Shown in pieces: positions 1 to 8,047 of a DNA stretch of 19,907 nt. Numbering within the stretch: position 1 is the first letter of the stretch; each line of letters starts with the position of its first letter. A program made the position numbers and the translations under genes. Source of the DNA: CAZGSN01 sp964371655 (lineage in GTDB: Bacteria; Desulfobacterota; Binatia; HRBIN30); the NCBI GenBank assembly GCA_964371655.1, contig CAYJOD010000106.1, positions 1 through 19,907 on the forward strand, written 5' to 3'. The notes beneath the pieces were generated by a model. The model saw only the letters and a list, made by a program, of their open reading frames with translations. It was not told where the DNA came from and did not search any database.

Positions 1-49
1 CATGCTGTCGCCTAAGTTCTCATTGCTATGTTAATTTGGAATCGCACTA

Positions 50-443
50 CTAGTCGCTGACGAGCTCGCCGCTCACGCGCCGGAGGAAGTCGTCGACGAT
101 GTTGGTCGGCGGGAACGTCGCTCCGTCGCCATTGACTACTTGGGCGATGGTCACCACCGAGTCTTCACATACGCGTGACGGCATGGCCGCCAAGGCCGTG
201 CGCTGCGCTTCGATTGGTGTCGCCAGCTGGTGGAGGTAGGTGCTGTCGACCTCGGGCACACACGACGCCTCGAGCGCATCGACGGCGAGTAGACCGGCGG
301 CTCAGATCGCGGCGGCCGATGAAGGTCCCGTACAAGGAGGCCGGCACGCCGGCCGTTCCCGACTGGGCCGGATCGCTGTCGCCGCAGCCGGTAACGGCGA
401 CGACAACGGCTAAAGCCACATAGCGCAGGAAGCGTCGGATCAG
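50..443 (-). pseudogene. Small lipoprotein gene with an apparent frameshift
   Basis: Two reading frames together look like one small lipoprotein of about 130 residues. The upstream frame gives a basic start, a hydrophobic stretch (ALAVVVAVTGC) and a lipobox ending VTGCGDSD, which predicts signal peptidase II processing and lipid anchoring. It stays sensible to about GTFIGRRDLS near 300, then becomes arginine-rich and out-of-frame in character. From 301 down to the TAG at 50 another frame takes over, with normal composition and GC-rich third positions (LLAVDALEASCVPEVDS...). That frame has a TGA at 302-304, so the switch must fall between about 304 and 260. The start is unclear: the frame has no ATG, and a CTG at 443 overlapping the stop of the MFS gene upstream is the best candidate. 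I do not recognise the family. It may be a real frameshift or a sequencing/assembly error. Confidence 0.5.
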
Positions 444-1672
444 GTCGATGCCGCGACCGGCTGCGCGGCTGCGTCGGCGGCGCGCATCCAAAAGGAGATC
501 GCTGCGGCGATAGCCATCGCCGCGACCCAAAGGATAATGGCGCCGGCGTAGTGGCCGGTCTTGTCGTAGATCAAGCCGGAGGAGATCGGTCCGACCGCCG
601 AGGCGAGCATAGCGGCGAGCTGCAGGATTCCGTAGAGAGTTCCAAAGCGCTTGGCGTTGAGCACGGTCACCGCGATCGCCGGGATCACGGCGATCTGCGC
701 GCCGAGCGCCAATCCATAGACGACGACAAACGCGCTTAGCGCGGCACCACCGACGGCGTACTGCAAGATGATCAACGCCACGACATCGAGCACCAAGGAG
801 TAGCGCAGAGTTGGCAACGGCCCGATGCGATCACCGGCGATACCGCCGCCGATCTTTCCGATCGCGGAGATGCCGATGGTCGCACCCAGCGCCGCGGCGG
901 CAATGGCGCCGCTGTGTCCGAGGCCGACTAGGTAGGGTACGAGATGCACGGAGATCGAGAAGCCGACCAGGCCGGGCAGGATCATCACGGCCGCCAATGG
1001 CGCCACCCCGGGTCGGCGCAGCTCCTGCGCCAAACGCAGATCGCCGCCAAGCGGCGTCGGCGCGGTGCTCGCCGGTCGCAAGCGCCCGCGCGGCAGAGCG
1101 AACAGCAAGCACGGCAGCGGGGTGAGGATGATCGCGGAGCCCAGCGCTACGTACCCAGCACGCCAACCGTAGGCCTCCATCACCGCTTGCAGCGCCGGCG
1201 CCAGCGCCAACGCCCCTGCACTCGACCCGGCGCCGATGATTCCCAACGCCAGCGTGGTCCGCTTCGGGATGCAGATGGTCACCGCCACGGTGATCGGCAG
1301 CAGCGCGCAGGCCGCGAAACCTGGGCCGAGAGCCAGGTTGGCGACGACGAAGTGCCAGGGTTCGTGCATGTTGATCAAAATGAGGAAGCCGACGGTGAGC
1401 AGGAGCACGCCAAGCGTCATCGGCAGGCGCACGCCATAACGATCGACCAACAGACCGACGATTGGAGTGCTGAGCGCGGCCATGACGGCGCCGACGCTGA
1501 CGCCCAGCGACATCCCCGAGCGCGACCAGTCGGTCTCCCGGGTGATGGCGTTGAGAAACACACTGACCGTATCGATGCCACCGCCAACGACAATGAATGA
1601 GATCGCGAAACCGGCGATCACCAACGGCAGTGCATCGCGGATGTCGCCACCGCCGGGCCGCGGCGCGGTCAT
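440..1672 (-). CDS. MFS transporter (oxalate/formate antiporter or monocarboxylate-like)
   Basis: A 410-residue integral inner-membrane protein with about twelve hydrophobic segments, the usual length and topology for the major facilitator superfamily. The signature motif A between helices 2 and 3 is visible at residues 73-82 (GLLVDRYGVR), with the conserved Asp-Arg and Gly-x-Arg. The N-terminal run (ITRETDWSRSGMSLGVSVGAVMAALSTP) resembles the oxalate/formate antiporter and monocarboxylate transporter branch, so a small organic acid is a reasonable but unproven substrate. The ATG at 1672 is preceded by GAGG at a good distance. It lies 73 bp downstream of a methyltransferase gene on the same strand and its stop overlaps the possible start of the broken lipoprotein gene, so the three may be co-transcribed. 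Confidence 0.85.
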   Translation of the reverse strand: MTAPRPGGGDIRDALPLVIAGFAISFIVVGGGIDTVSVFLNAITRETDWSRSGMSLGVSVGAVMAALSTPIVGLLVDRYGVRLPMTLGVLLLTVGFLILINMHEPWHFVVANLALGPGFAACALLPITVAVTICIPKRTTLALGIIGAGSSAGALALAPALQAVMEAYGWRAGYVALGSAIILTPLPCLLFALPRGRLRPASTAPTPLGGDLRLAQELRRPGVAPLAAVMILPGLVGFSISVHLVPYLVGLGHSGAIAAAALGATIGISAIGKIGGGIAGDRIGPLPTLRYSLVLDVVALIILQYAVGGAALSAFVVVYGLALGAQIAVIPAIAVTVLNAKRFGTLYGILQLAAMLASAVGPISSGLIYDKTGHYAGAIILWVAAMAIAAAISFWMRAADAAAQPVAAST

Positions 1673-1745
1673 GGCATCCTCGAAGGCTGTGAAGAGAAAG
1701 CAGCACCGGGCAGCCAGCTAGGCTGGCCCCACGAGAATCTGATTC

Positions 1746-2420
1746 TTAGAGGCTCTCGCATTGCACCACTTGCTCCACCCCGATGCGCTCGTTGCGGCGC
1801 TGCAGGCGACACGCCCAGATTCGGTAGGCACCGATGTCGAGTGTGGCATCGACCCACAAGCCGGCATGGACGAAACGCGCGACGAGGTTGCCGCGCACAA
1901 AGGCGCCGAAGTCGTCGCTCTCGGCGTACTCGAAGGCGCGACGCATGCGGAAAAGAAGCAGCTCAGGTCCCTCGGGCGGCACGCGATACTCGGCAATGAC
2001 GACACGGTCGCTGGCGACGCGGGCAATCTCGGCGAGGACGCGAGTGCGCTCGCCTTCCGCCATTTCGTGCAATGCCATCGAGCAAGTCACCAGGGGAAAG
2101 CAGTGGTCGGCAAAGGCGAGACGGCAAGCGTTCATGCGAACGAAGTGCGGTGTCGGTGTCACCGCGTCACTGCCTTTGCGCTGCGCCTGGCGCAGCATCC
2201 CCATGGCCAGGTCGAGACCGACCACGTGCGCGCCGCGACTGGCCAGCTCGAGCGCGGCGCCGCCGGTGCCGGTGCATACGTCGAGCGCCCACTCGCCCTT
2301 CGCCGGCGCCGCCACATCCGCGATCGCCTTCCACAGCGGTGCAAAGCCCATGAAGCGCACCACCGGATCATAGGCCACCGCGAAGCGGGAGAGGAATTCG
2401 ATCTGTGTTGGTCGCGACAT
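1746..2420 (-). CDS. Class I SAM-dependent methyltransferase, UbiE-like
   Basis: A 224-residue soluble protein with a Rossmann methyltransferase fold. Motif I lies at residues 45-54 (ALDVCTGTGG), followed by the acidic end of strand 2 (VVGLD, 66-70) that would bind the ribose of S-adenosylmethionine. The N-terminus (FLSRFAVAYDPVVRFMGFAPLW) recalls UbiE/Coq5-type enzymes, but this branch includes many methyltransferases acting on unrelated small molecules, so the substrate is open. The ATG at 2420 has no strong Shine-Dalgarno sequence. The next gene on the strand is an MFS transporter 73 bp downstream. Between them is a short hairpin (GCCAGC/GCTGGC, 1713-1727) without a T-run, so it is not a convincing terminator. 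Confidence 0.82.
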   Translation of the reverse strand: MSRPTQIEFLSRFAVAYDPVVRFMGFAPLWKAIADVAAPAKGEWALDVCTGTGGAALELASRGAHVVGLDLAMGMLRQAQRKGSDAVTPTPHFVRMNACRLAFADHCFPLVTCSMALHEMAEGERTRVLAEIARVASDRVVIAEYRVPPEGPELLLFRMRRAFEYAESDDFGAFVRGNLVARFVHAGLWVDATLDIGAYRIWACRLQRRNERIGVEQVVQCESL

Positions 2421-2568
2421 GGTTTCACGCGGGAATCGGGAGCGGGATTAGTACTCGAAGACCTTAGACCTGGCTAGCCGACAGCAGGTGATTTGTTGCG
2501 AATCATGAAGGTCTCATCACGAGTCGCTTCGTCTCGCCGCTGCAATCGGGGACTGTCGATAAGATCGC

Positions 2569-2627
2569 GTAGGGCCGGTTGTACCGGCCGGTCGGGTGGA
2601 AACTACGGCCGGCACAGCCGGCCCTAC
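2569..2627. repeat. REP-like palindrome (GTAGGGCCGG arms)
   Basis: Two 22-nt arms at 2569-2590 and 2606-2627 are reverse complements with two mismatches (GTAGGGCCGGTTGTACCGG against GTAGGGCCGGCTGTGCCGG), separated by a 15-nt loop. Each arm also contains a smaller GGCCGG palindrome. The form is that of a repetitive extragenic palindrome. I found no second copy in the window. Confidence 0.65.
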
Positions 2628-2649
2628 CAGACTTGAGGCAACAGAAATC

Positions 2650-2789
2650 TCTCGCGCCAACACCCCCAGCCGCCAACGGGAGCAACCCCCTGGGGTGGTG
2701 CGTGGGGNNNNNNNNNNCCAACCCCCAACCACCCAACGCAAACACCCCCTTGGTTTTCTCCGTGGGGTTGGTGGGGTTTGGGCCCGAGA
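2650..2789. repeat. Large imperfect inverted repeat containing the N gap
   Basis: The left side starts TCTCGCGCCAACACCCCC. The reverse complement of the right side starts TCTCGGGCCCAAACCCC and goes on with similar C-rich CCAACCCC text, so the two sides can pair imperfectly over much of their length. Both are low-complexity, strongly C-rich on one side and G-rich on the other. The gap sits in the loop, where short-read assembly would be expected to fail. Confidence 0.5.
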
Positions 2790-2807
2790 GTCATTGTTGG
2801 ATCGAAC

Positions 2808-3119
2808 CTAGCTGAGGTTGACACCAACGACGCCTACGATGATGAGGCCCAGCGCCGCTGCCTTGACGACCGTCATCGACTCGCCGAACCAGAAGACGCC
2901 GATGACCGCCATGAGCGCGGTGCCGAGGCCGGACCAGACGGCGTATGAGATGCTGATGTCGATGTGCTTCACCGCCATGGTTAGGGCCACGATACTCATG
3001 CCATAGAACACGAAAACGAACAGCGACGAGACGGGGTGGGCAAACCCATCCGACAACTTCATGCACGTCGTGCCCGAGACCTCGAAGGCGATGGCGAGCA
3101 GCAGATAGACCCAGCTCAC
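2808..3119 (-). CDS. SMR-family multidrug/quaternary ammonium exporter (EmrE-like)
   Basis: A 103-residue protein with four hydrophobic helices, the standard size of small multidrug resistance transporters, which work as dimers in the inner membrane and exchange cationic compounds for protons. The essential membrane glutamate is E13 in AFEVSGTTCMKLSDGF, equivalent to E14 of EmrE. The YAVWSGLGTALM segment with W62 matches the YAIWSGVG signature of EmrE and Qac proteins rather than the Gdx/SugE type. The start is a GTG at 3119: GAGGT lies about six bases upstream, while the ATG at 3123 opens a different frame. It begins only 24 bp after the methyltransferase stop, so it is very probably the last gene of the oxidoreductase operon. 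Confidence 0.88.
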   Translation of the reverse strand: MSWVYLLLAIAFEVSGTTCMKLSDGFAHPVSSLFVFVFYGMSIVALTMAVKHIDISISYAVWSGLGTALMAVIGVFWFGESMTVVKAAALGLIIVGVVGVNLS

Positions 3120-3143
3120 ACATTACCTCGCAAGCGCCTGCGA

Positions 3144-3947
3144 CTAGAGGCGTCGCGCAACGAAGCGACCTTGGGCGATCTTGCCGGCGTGCGCCAGCTC
3201 TTGCATGAAGGCCATCTCGCCGGCGAGCGCCCCCATCGCCGCGGCGTCAAACTTCATGATGCGCATGGCGTCGTAGGTGAGCTGCATGTCGACCATGTTG
3301 AGATAGAGATCGACGTACGCCGGGAAGCGGCCGGTGTCTTCCGCCGCCAACACCTCGCAGCCGTTGGCCTTGAGCAATGCCGCGTAGCCGGGGATATCCT
3401 GCACGTTGGCGAACTTCATGAAGCCCAAGTAGCGCGCGGCTTCGGCGTCGCTCAGACCCTTCGCTCCTTCCACCCAATCGGTGAAGGCGATGACGCCGCC
3501 CTTCTTGACGATGCGCGCCGCTTCGGCGATCAGGCGCGGCTTGTCGGTGACGTAACACCAGGCGTCCTCGCCCCAGACGAAGTCGGCCGATGCCGCAGCG
3601 AGACCGCTATTGCAGACGTCGGCGAGGACGAAACTGATGCGGCTGTCCAGACCTTCATCGCGGCAGCGCTGGCGTCCGCGCTCGACCACCGTCTTGGTGG
3701 CATCGACGCCAATCATTGACGCTACCTCGCGTAGGCGCACCAGCAGGCGCATCCCGGCACCGTTGCAGCAACAGAGGTCGACGCCGTTGAGACCGGCGCC
3801 GATACCGGCGCGCTCGGCCAGCTCCATCGACGAGCGCATGCCGCCGATGTGAATCTGCTGGCCCATGATCAGCTCCCACAAATCGCCTTCGCTACCGTCG
3901 TAGACGGCGTTCACGTCGGTGAGACCAATGTTAGCGATTGCCTTCAT
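3144..3947 (-). CDS. Class I SAM-dependent methyltransferase (sarcosine/dimethylglycine or phosphoethanolamine methyltransferase-like)
   Basis: A 267-residue soluble enzyme. The SAM-binding motif I is at residues 55-65 (GVDLCCCNGAG), unusual in having three consecutive cysteines, followed by IGVDAT at 79-84 with the acidic ribose ligand, and VLADVCNSGL as the motif that normally contacts the adenine. The WGEDAWCYVTDK stretch and the KGGVIAFTDW strand resemble methyltransferases of the sarcosine/dimethylglycine and phosphoethanolamine group, but specificity is not secure. The ATG at 3947 has a strong AGGGAGG ribosome site. It lies about 100 bp downstream of alpha-1 on the same strand and 24 bp upstream of the SMR exporter. 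The pairing with a quaternary-ammonium exporter hints at a methylated cationic product, which is inference only. Confidence 0.83.
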   Translation of the reverse strand: MKAIANIGLTDVNAVYDGSEGDLWELIMGQQIHIGGMRSSMELAERAGIGAGLNGVDLCCCNGAGMRLLVRLREVASMIGVDATKTVVERGRQRCRDEGLDSRISFVLADVCNSGLAAASADFVWGEDAWCYVTDKPRLIAEAARIVKKGGVIAFTDWVEGAKGLSDAEAARYLGFMKFANVQDIPGYAALLKANGCEVLAAEDTGRFPAYVDLYLNMVDMQLTYDAMRIMKFDAAAMGALAGEMAFMQELAHAGKIAQGRFVARRL

Positions 3948-4043
3948 TCCAGATTTCCTCCCTTTGCCGCGATGTCCCTTGTGTCCTCGATGTCCCCTTT
4001 GTCCCTTTGCCGAGAAGCCTGCGAGCGCAGCGCGCCAGACCGC
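3948..4043 (-). repeat. Purine-rich repeat spacer within the operon
   Basis: On the minus strand the 96-bp gap between alpha-1 and the methyltransferase is a run of short purine-rich units (CAAAGGGACAAAGGGGACAT, ACAAGGGACATCG, CAAAGGGAGG). The same AAAGGGAC vocabulary occurs in the larger spacers at 6880-6953 and 14699-14800, but no inverted partner is present here. The last unit supplies the Shine-Dalgarno sequence of the methyltransferase gene. Confidence 0.5.
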
Positions 4044-6824
4044 CTACGCTTTGACGACGTCGACGTGCACGGCGCGGTCGATCGGGATCGGCTGCCAGTG
4101 CAGGCCCCGATACTGCAGGTGCCCATAGCCGCCGGCGAAGTGCAGCCACTTCACCATGCCCGGCTCGACGTTCTCGGGCCCCCTCCAGTCTTTGAATTGG
4201 AAAGGCTCGTAACCGTTGTAGATGACCACCTGACCGGGCTTGGTTCCCGGTGAGCGGCGCACGCGAATGCGCATGTCCGACAGGTCGTTGAAGAGGCGCG
4301 CCTCGTCGCCGTTCTTCAGACCGCGCGCGATCATGTCGTCGGGGTTCATGTACATCACCGGGTGGCCGCGGTGGGTGCCGAGCATGACGCGGCTGGTGTG
4401 GTTCATCGAATGGATGCTCCAGCGCGGATGGCCGCTGGTCAGGCGCAGCGGGAACTCGCCGCCGTGATGCGGGTTGTCCTTGTGCACCGCCATCTCTTCG
4501 CCGGCTTCGAGGTACCAGTCGTGATCGATGTAGAACGAGGCGCGGCGGTTCAGGGTCGGATACGGCTTGAGCCCTTCGACGTGGTTACGCCACGGGGTGT
4601 GGGTCTTGTTGGGTTCGATCGGCGACTGCTGGCACACCATCATCGACGAGTTGCCCCAGCCGACGGCACGTACCGCGCCTTTCTCGCGCATCGAGGCCAG
4701 GGTGGTGTCGGGGGGAATCGTGCCGAGGATGGCGCTGTCGCGGATGATCTCGTCGATCAGCTTGGCGTCGTCGGCGAGGTCGCCGCCCTTGGTGATCCAT
4801 TCCCACAGGTTCTCGAGTTGCACCGTCTCGCCGTTCTTGCGCTGCCACGCCGGTATGCCGCGTTGCTTCGCACGCGTCTGCAGAGCTTTGGCGATACCCT
4901 GAATCATCTGCCACTCGCTACGCGCTTCGCCGGCGGGCTCGGCGGCTTTTTCGATGAGCAGCACGTGCATGTGCATCGGGCTGGCGTAAGGCTGATTCAC
5001 CTTCTCGTAATGTTGTGCGGCCGGGAGGATGTAGTCGGCGTACAGACCGGTGGTGTTGATGCGCCAGTCGACGGAGACGATCATCTTGAGCTTCGGCCAC
5101 AGGTGCTCGAGGAGCTGGCGCGCGCCGCCGCGCTGGCGACGCAGCAGATTGCCACCGACTTCGATCAGGAAGCGCGGCTCAGCCTGCTGCGCGGGCTCGG
5201 CGAGGCCGCTCCACCAACCTTTCGCTAATGCCTCGTCAAAGTACTCGTCGAACGAACGCTTCATTCCCGGATCGTTGTACCCGGGGCGGTTCCAGATCTC
5301 GCGGTAGCCGCAGTGGTAGTACCAGAAGAACGCCGGTGGGGTCATCATGCCGACCATCTGCATGATCGAACGCTCGAAAGCGTAGCTTGCCATCTCGTCG
5401 GTGAGGGTCGGATCTTCTTGCATGAGCGCTTGCACCATGGTGTCGCGCATCACCCGCGTCGCCAGGGTCATCTCGGGGCCGGCTTGCGGCTTGAGCAGCA
5501 CCGAGTACATGCCGTCGTTCAGTCCGACCGCCCAGCTGCGCGCCCCGGTGCCGTGCTTGCCCCAGTTGCCGGTGAGGCCGAGGACGAGCATCATCGCCCG
5601 CTCCATCAGATCGCCGTGGTAGTACTTCCCAGAGTTCCACCCCATCATGATACGTGTCTTCTTGGCGGCGATCTTACGTGCGAGCTTGCGTATGGTGTCG
5701 GGATGCACACCGCAGAGCGCGTGCACCTTCTCGGGCGTGTATTGTTCGTTGAGCATATCGCGCAGGAACATGAACACCGGACGCACCTCGACGCTGCTGC
5801 CGTCGGCGAGGGTGACGCGCGCCGTGCCTTCGAGCGCCGGGTCGATCGCGCCCGGGTCCAACGTGGCCTTGGGTGCTTCGACGACCTTACCGGTCTTGGC
5901 ATCGAGCCAATAGAACTGGTCGACGCTGGCGCTGCCGAGATCCTCGGCGCGCAGGAAACGACGGGTGTCGGTGCGTACGAGGAGAGGTAGGTCGGTCTGC
6001 TTCTTGACGAAATCCCAATCGACCAGTTTTTCGGCGATGATCGCTTGGCACATAGCGTTGGCGAACGCGGCGTCGGTGCCGATCTCGATGGGTACGTGGT
6101 AGTCGGCGTGCACCGCCGACGGGCTGAAGTCGGGGGCGATGGTGACCACCTCGCCACCGTTGTAACGCGCTTCCTGAATGTAGTGGTACCAGGTGATGTT
6201 GGTGTACACCGGGTTGGCGTGCCAGATCAGCACCAGCTCGCTGTGGAAGAAGTCGTCGGCGCCGGGGGCCGGATCGAATTTTCCAAAGGTGGTGTAGATG
6301 CCCGGGCTGAAGTCGTTGATCTCGGCCTGCAGGTCGGTGACCTGAATGCCGAGCTGGGCCGAGAACATATTCCACAGGATCTGTTGGGTGCCGCCCTCAC
6401 CGGGCGTGCCGATGTGGTAGAGCGACTGCGGTCCCTGCTCCTGGACGGCGTCGAGAATGGCGTCGGCGATGTCGTTGTTTGCGGTCTCCCACGAGACGCG
6501 CTCAAACTTGCCCTCGCCGCGGGCCCCGACGCGCTTCATCGGATAGAGCACGCGCTCCTCGTTGTAGTGCTGCTGGCTCCACGCCGCGCCCTTCTGGCAG
6601 CCCATCGGGTTCATATCGGGCACGCCCGGCTCGATGACGGGGTAGATGCTCGCTTGCTCCTCGCGGACGACCTTGCCGTCCTTGGAGTAGACGCGCCACG
6701 GGCAGCCGCCGGGGTAGCAATCGACGGCATGGCAGCCCCAGGTGACCTTGTCCCACTTCCAGGCCTCGCGGTACGTTTCTTCGGAAGCCGGTCGCTCAGT
6801 GCTCTCTTGCTTGGTTGTCATCAC
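4044..6824 (-). CDS. Type II DMSO reductase-family molybdopterin catalytic subunit, without export signal (alpha-1)
   Basis: A 926-residue bis-molybdopterin-guanine-dinucleotide oxidoreductase subunit, the usual size for the type II branch (ethylbenzene dehydrogenase, steroid C25 dehydrogenase, selenate and chlorate reductase, DMS dehydrogenase). The N-terminal Fe-S site has the His-Cys-Cys-Cys pattern of this branch: H32, C36, C41 and C76 (CHAVDCYPGGCPWRVY, then MNPMGCQKG). The segment TDLQAEINDFSPG (D164, D171) sits where the molybdenum-binding aspartate is expected. The HANPVYTN and GTDAAFA motifs and the C-terminal GGYGHLQYR also fit. The mature-like sequence begins at residue 20, with no twin-arginine signal. 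A TGA lies in frame four codons before the ATG, so no hidden signal exists and the protein should be cytoplasmic. AAGGAG precedes the ATG by seven bases. The Fe-S subunit gene lies upstream on the same strand. The substrate is unknown. Confidence 0.9.
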   Translation of the reverse strand: MMTTKQESTERPASEETYREAWKWDKVTWGCHAVDCYPGGCPWRVYSKDGKVVREEQASIYPVIEPGVPDMNPMGCQKGAAWSQQHYNEERVLYPMKRVGARGEGKFERVSWETANNDIADAILDAVQEQGPQSLYHIGTPGEGGTQQILWNMFSAQLGIQVTDLQAEINDFSPGIYTTFGKFDPAPGADDFFHSELVLIWHANPVYTNITWYHYIQEARYNGGEVVTIAPDFSPSAVHADYHVPIEIGTDAAFANAMCQAIIAEKLVDWDFVKKQTDLPLLVRTDTRRFLRAEDLGSASVDQFYWLDAKTGKVVEAPKATLDPGAIDPALEGTARVTLADGSSVEVRPVFMFLRDMLNEQYTPEKVHALCGVHPDTIRKLARKIAAKKTRIMMGWNSGKYYHGDLMERAMMLVLGLTGNWGKHGTGARSWAVGLNDGMYSVLLKPQAGPEMTLATRVMRDTMVQALMQEDPTLTDEMASYAFERSIMQMVGMMTPPAFFWYYHCGYREIWNRPGYNDPGMKRSFDEYFDEALAKGWWSGLAEPAQQAEPRFLIEVGGNLLRRQRGGARQLLEHLWPKLKMIVSVDWRINTTGLYADYILPAAQHYEKVNQPYASPMHMHVLLIEKAAEPAGEARSEWQMIQGIAKALQTRAKQRGIPAWQRKNGETVQLENLWEWITKGGDLADDAKLIDEIIRDSAILGTIPPDTTLASMREKGAVRAVGWGNSSMMVCQQSPIEPNKTHTPWRNHVEGLKPYPTLNRRASFYIDHDWYLEAGEEMAVHKDNPHHGGEFPLRLTSGHPRWSIHSMNHTSRVMLGTHRGHPVMYMNPDDMIARGLKNGDEARLFNDLSDMRIRVRRSPGTKPGQVVIYNGYEPFQFKDWRGPENVEPGMVKWLHFAGGYGHLQYRGLHWQPIPIDRAVHVDVVKA

Positions 6825-6838
6825 ATCGCTCCTTCAAC

Positions 6839-6956
6839 TTAACTCGCTACGCTCGCAAGTCTGGCAGGGCCAAAGGAATCGAGGGGCAGAGGGGCAGAGG
6901 GAAGAATGGCCGAATCTCCATCTTCCCTTTGCCCCTGATCCCTTTGCCCCTCGACT
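6839..6956. repeat. Intra-operon spacer: polypurine inverted repeat and GCGAGCGTAGCGAG core
   Basis: Between the Fe-S gene and alpha-1 lies an imperfect inverted repeat. The left arm is at 6880-6905 and the right arm at 6921-6953; the right arm carries an extra seven bases. Arms are built from GGGGCARAGGG units and end in AGGGAAGA/TCTTCCCT. At 6843-6856 is CTCGCTACGCTCGC, whose complement recurs at 14809-14822 next to a sister inverted repeat. A transcript would form a strong hairpin, which may stabilise or attenuate the message between the two subunits. Confidence 0.65.
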
Positions 6957-6996
6957 CTTATGCGGTGCATGATTGGGTAATTTCGTAGACGTTGGA

Positions 6997-8019
6997 TCAC
7001 CACTTGATCGTGGCGGGATCGCGATCGAAGGGGCCGAGGAGCTCCTTCCATTGGTAGGCGATCAAGGTGCTGATCAGCTGCGATGGCTGGCCGCGCCGGC
7101 GCTTGACCATTTCCTCTTCGAGCGTACGCAGCGCCGGCCCGACGGCGGAGCCGAACAACGATTCGAGATAGGCCAGTGGAATACGCTGCTTCGATTCGTC
7201 GATGGTTCCGTCGGCGCGCGCCGAGAAGGCGGAGAGCGGCGGAACGTAGAAGACGTTGGGCTCGGTGTTCCACTCCGGGTGCAGGGGCAAAGCGACCTTG
7301 TAGCGCTCGACGAGAGTGTGAATCGCGCCCGCCTGATCGTCGCGAAAGCCGACGAACACCGCACGTCCCGGACACTGCCGTACGCAGGCGGGGGCGACGC
7401 CGTGCTCGAGGCGCGGGAAGCAGCCGATGCAGTGCTGACTCGTCTTGCTCACGGTGTCGAAATAGATCTTCTTGTACGGGCAGGCGCGCGCGCAGTTCTG
7501 CGTGCCCTGGCACTTGCTGTCATCGCGCAGGACGACGCCGGTATCCTCGCGTTTGTACATGGCGCCGTGCGGGCACGCCTCGAGGCAGCCGGGCTTCGAG
7601 CAGAAGTTGCAGATGCGCGGCATGTAGAAGAAGTACGCGTTCGGGTATTCGCCGGCGCCTTCGTCTTCGTCCCAGTTCATCGCCCAGGTCGGCTCGCCGT
7701 TCTTCGGCTGCAAGTGCGTATGCCCGTTGCCGTCGCTGTCGCCGGACTCATGCACCTCGGACCAATTGAAATCGGAGGAGCCGCCGAAGTCCTCTACGCT
7801 GGGGAGTTGGCCGAGAATCAAATTGCCGGCGGCATCGTGGCCGCCGCCCATCTTCTCGTAGTCGCGCGGCGTGCCGCGTCCGGGCTGGGTATTCACCGAG
7901 CACCACCACATGTCGCGCTTGCCGTCCTGGTTGGTCCACAAGACCTTGCAGGCCACCGAGCACGTTTGGCAGCCGATGCATTTGTTGAGATCGAAGACCA
8001 TTGCCATCTGTCTACCCAT
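6997..8019 (-). CDS. Four-cluster Fe-S electron-transfer subunit of a type II DMSO reductase-family enzyme (beta)
   Basis: A 340-residue soluble ferredoxin-like subunit comparable in size to EbdB, SerB and NarH-type partners. It passes electrons between the molybdenum subunit and a heme or quinone partner. Four Cys groups are visible: C14-C17-C20-C24; C137-C140-C145-C149; C170-C176-C180; and C197-C200-C212-C216. The third group has the NarH-like spacing C-x5-C-x3-C followed by PYKKIYF, with Thr where NarH has Trp, so it probably carries a [3Fe-4S] cluster. The frame is open to 8112, but the start chosen is the ATG at 8019 (MGRQMAMVFDLNKC), which has AGGAGG seven bases upstream and begins at the conserved domain. 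It is transcribed towards alpha-1. No signal peptide is present, as expected for a subunit that stays in the cytoplasm or is exported with a partner. Confidence 0.92.
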   Translation of the reverse strand: MGRQMAMVFDLNKCIGCQTCSVACKVLWTNQDGKRDMWWCSVNTQPGRGTPRDYEKMGGGHDAAGNLILGQLPSVEDFGGSSDFNWSEVHESGDSDGNGHTHLQPKNGEPTWAMNWDEDEGAGEYPNAYFFYMPRICNFCSKPGCLEACPHGAMYKREDTGVVLRDDSKCQGTQNCARACPYKKIYFDTVSKTSQHCIGCFPRLEHGVAPACVRQCPGRAVFVGFRDDQAGAIHTLVERYKVALPLHPEWNTEPNVFYVPPLSAFSARADGTIDESKQRIPLAYLESLFGSAVGPALRTLEEEMVKRRRGQPSQLISTLIAYQWKELLGPFDRDPATIKW

Positions 8020-8047
8020 GAGTCGTCCTCCTCGGTCGTGACATATG

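Larger units (their letters stand above)
2421..2807. other. Non-coding spacer with palindromes and an assembly gap
   Basis: I see no gene here. The open frames that cross it read through repeats and through the run of ten N at 2708-2717. It holds a REP-like palindrome (2569-2627) and a large imperfect inverted repeat centred on the gap (2650-2789). The round number of N suggests a scaffold join of unknown length, so the order of the MFS/methyltransferase block relative to the oxidoreductase operon is only as good as that join. Confidence 0.7.

Noticed and set aside
440..1706. Long arginine-rich ORFs opposite or out of frame with the MFS gene
   Set aside because: They are shadows of a high-GC coding gene, with composition unlike proteins.
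1713..1727. Terminator between the methyltransferase and MFS genes
   Set aside because: The hairpin is only six base pairs and no T-run follows on the minus strand.
2503..2827. ORFs crossing the N run
   Set aside because: They exist only because N codons are left open, and they read through an inverted repeat.
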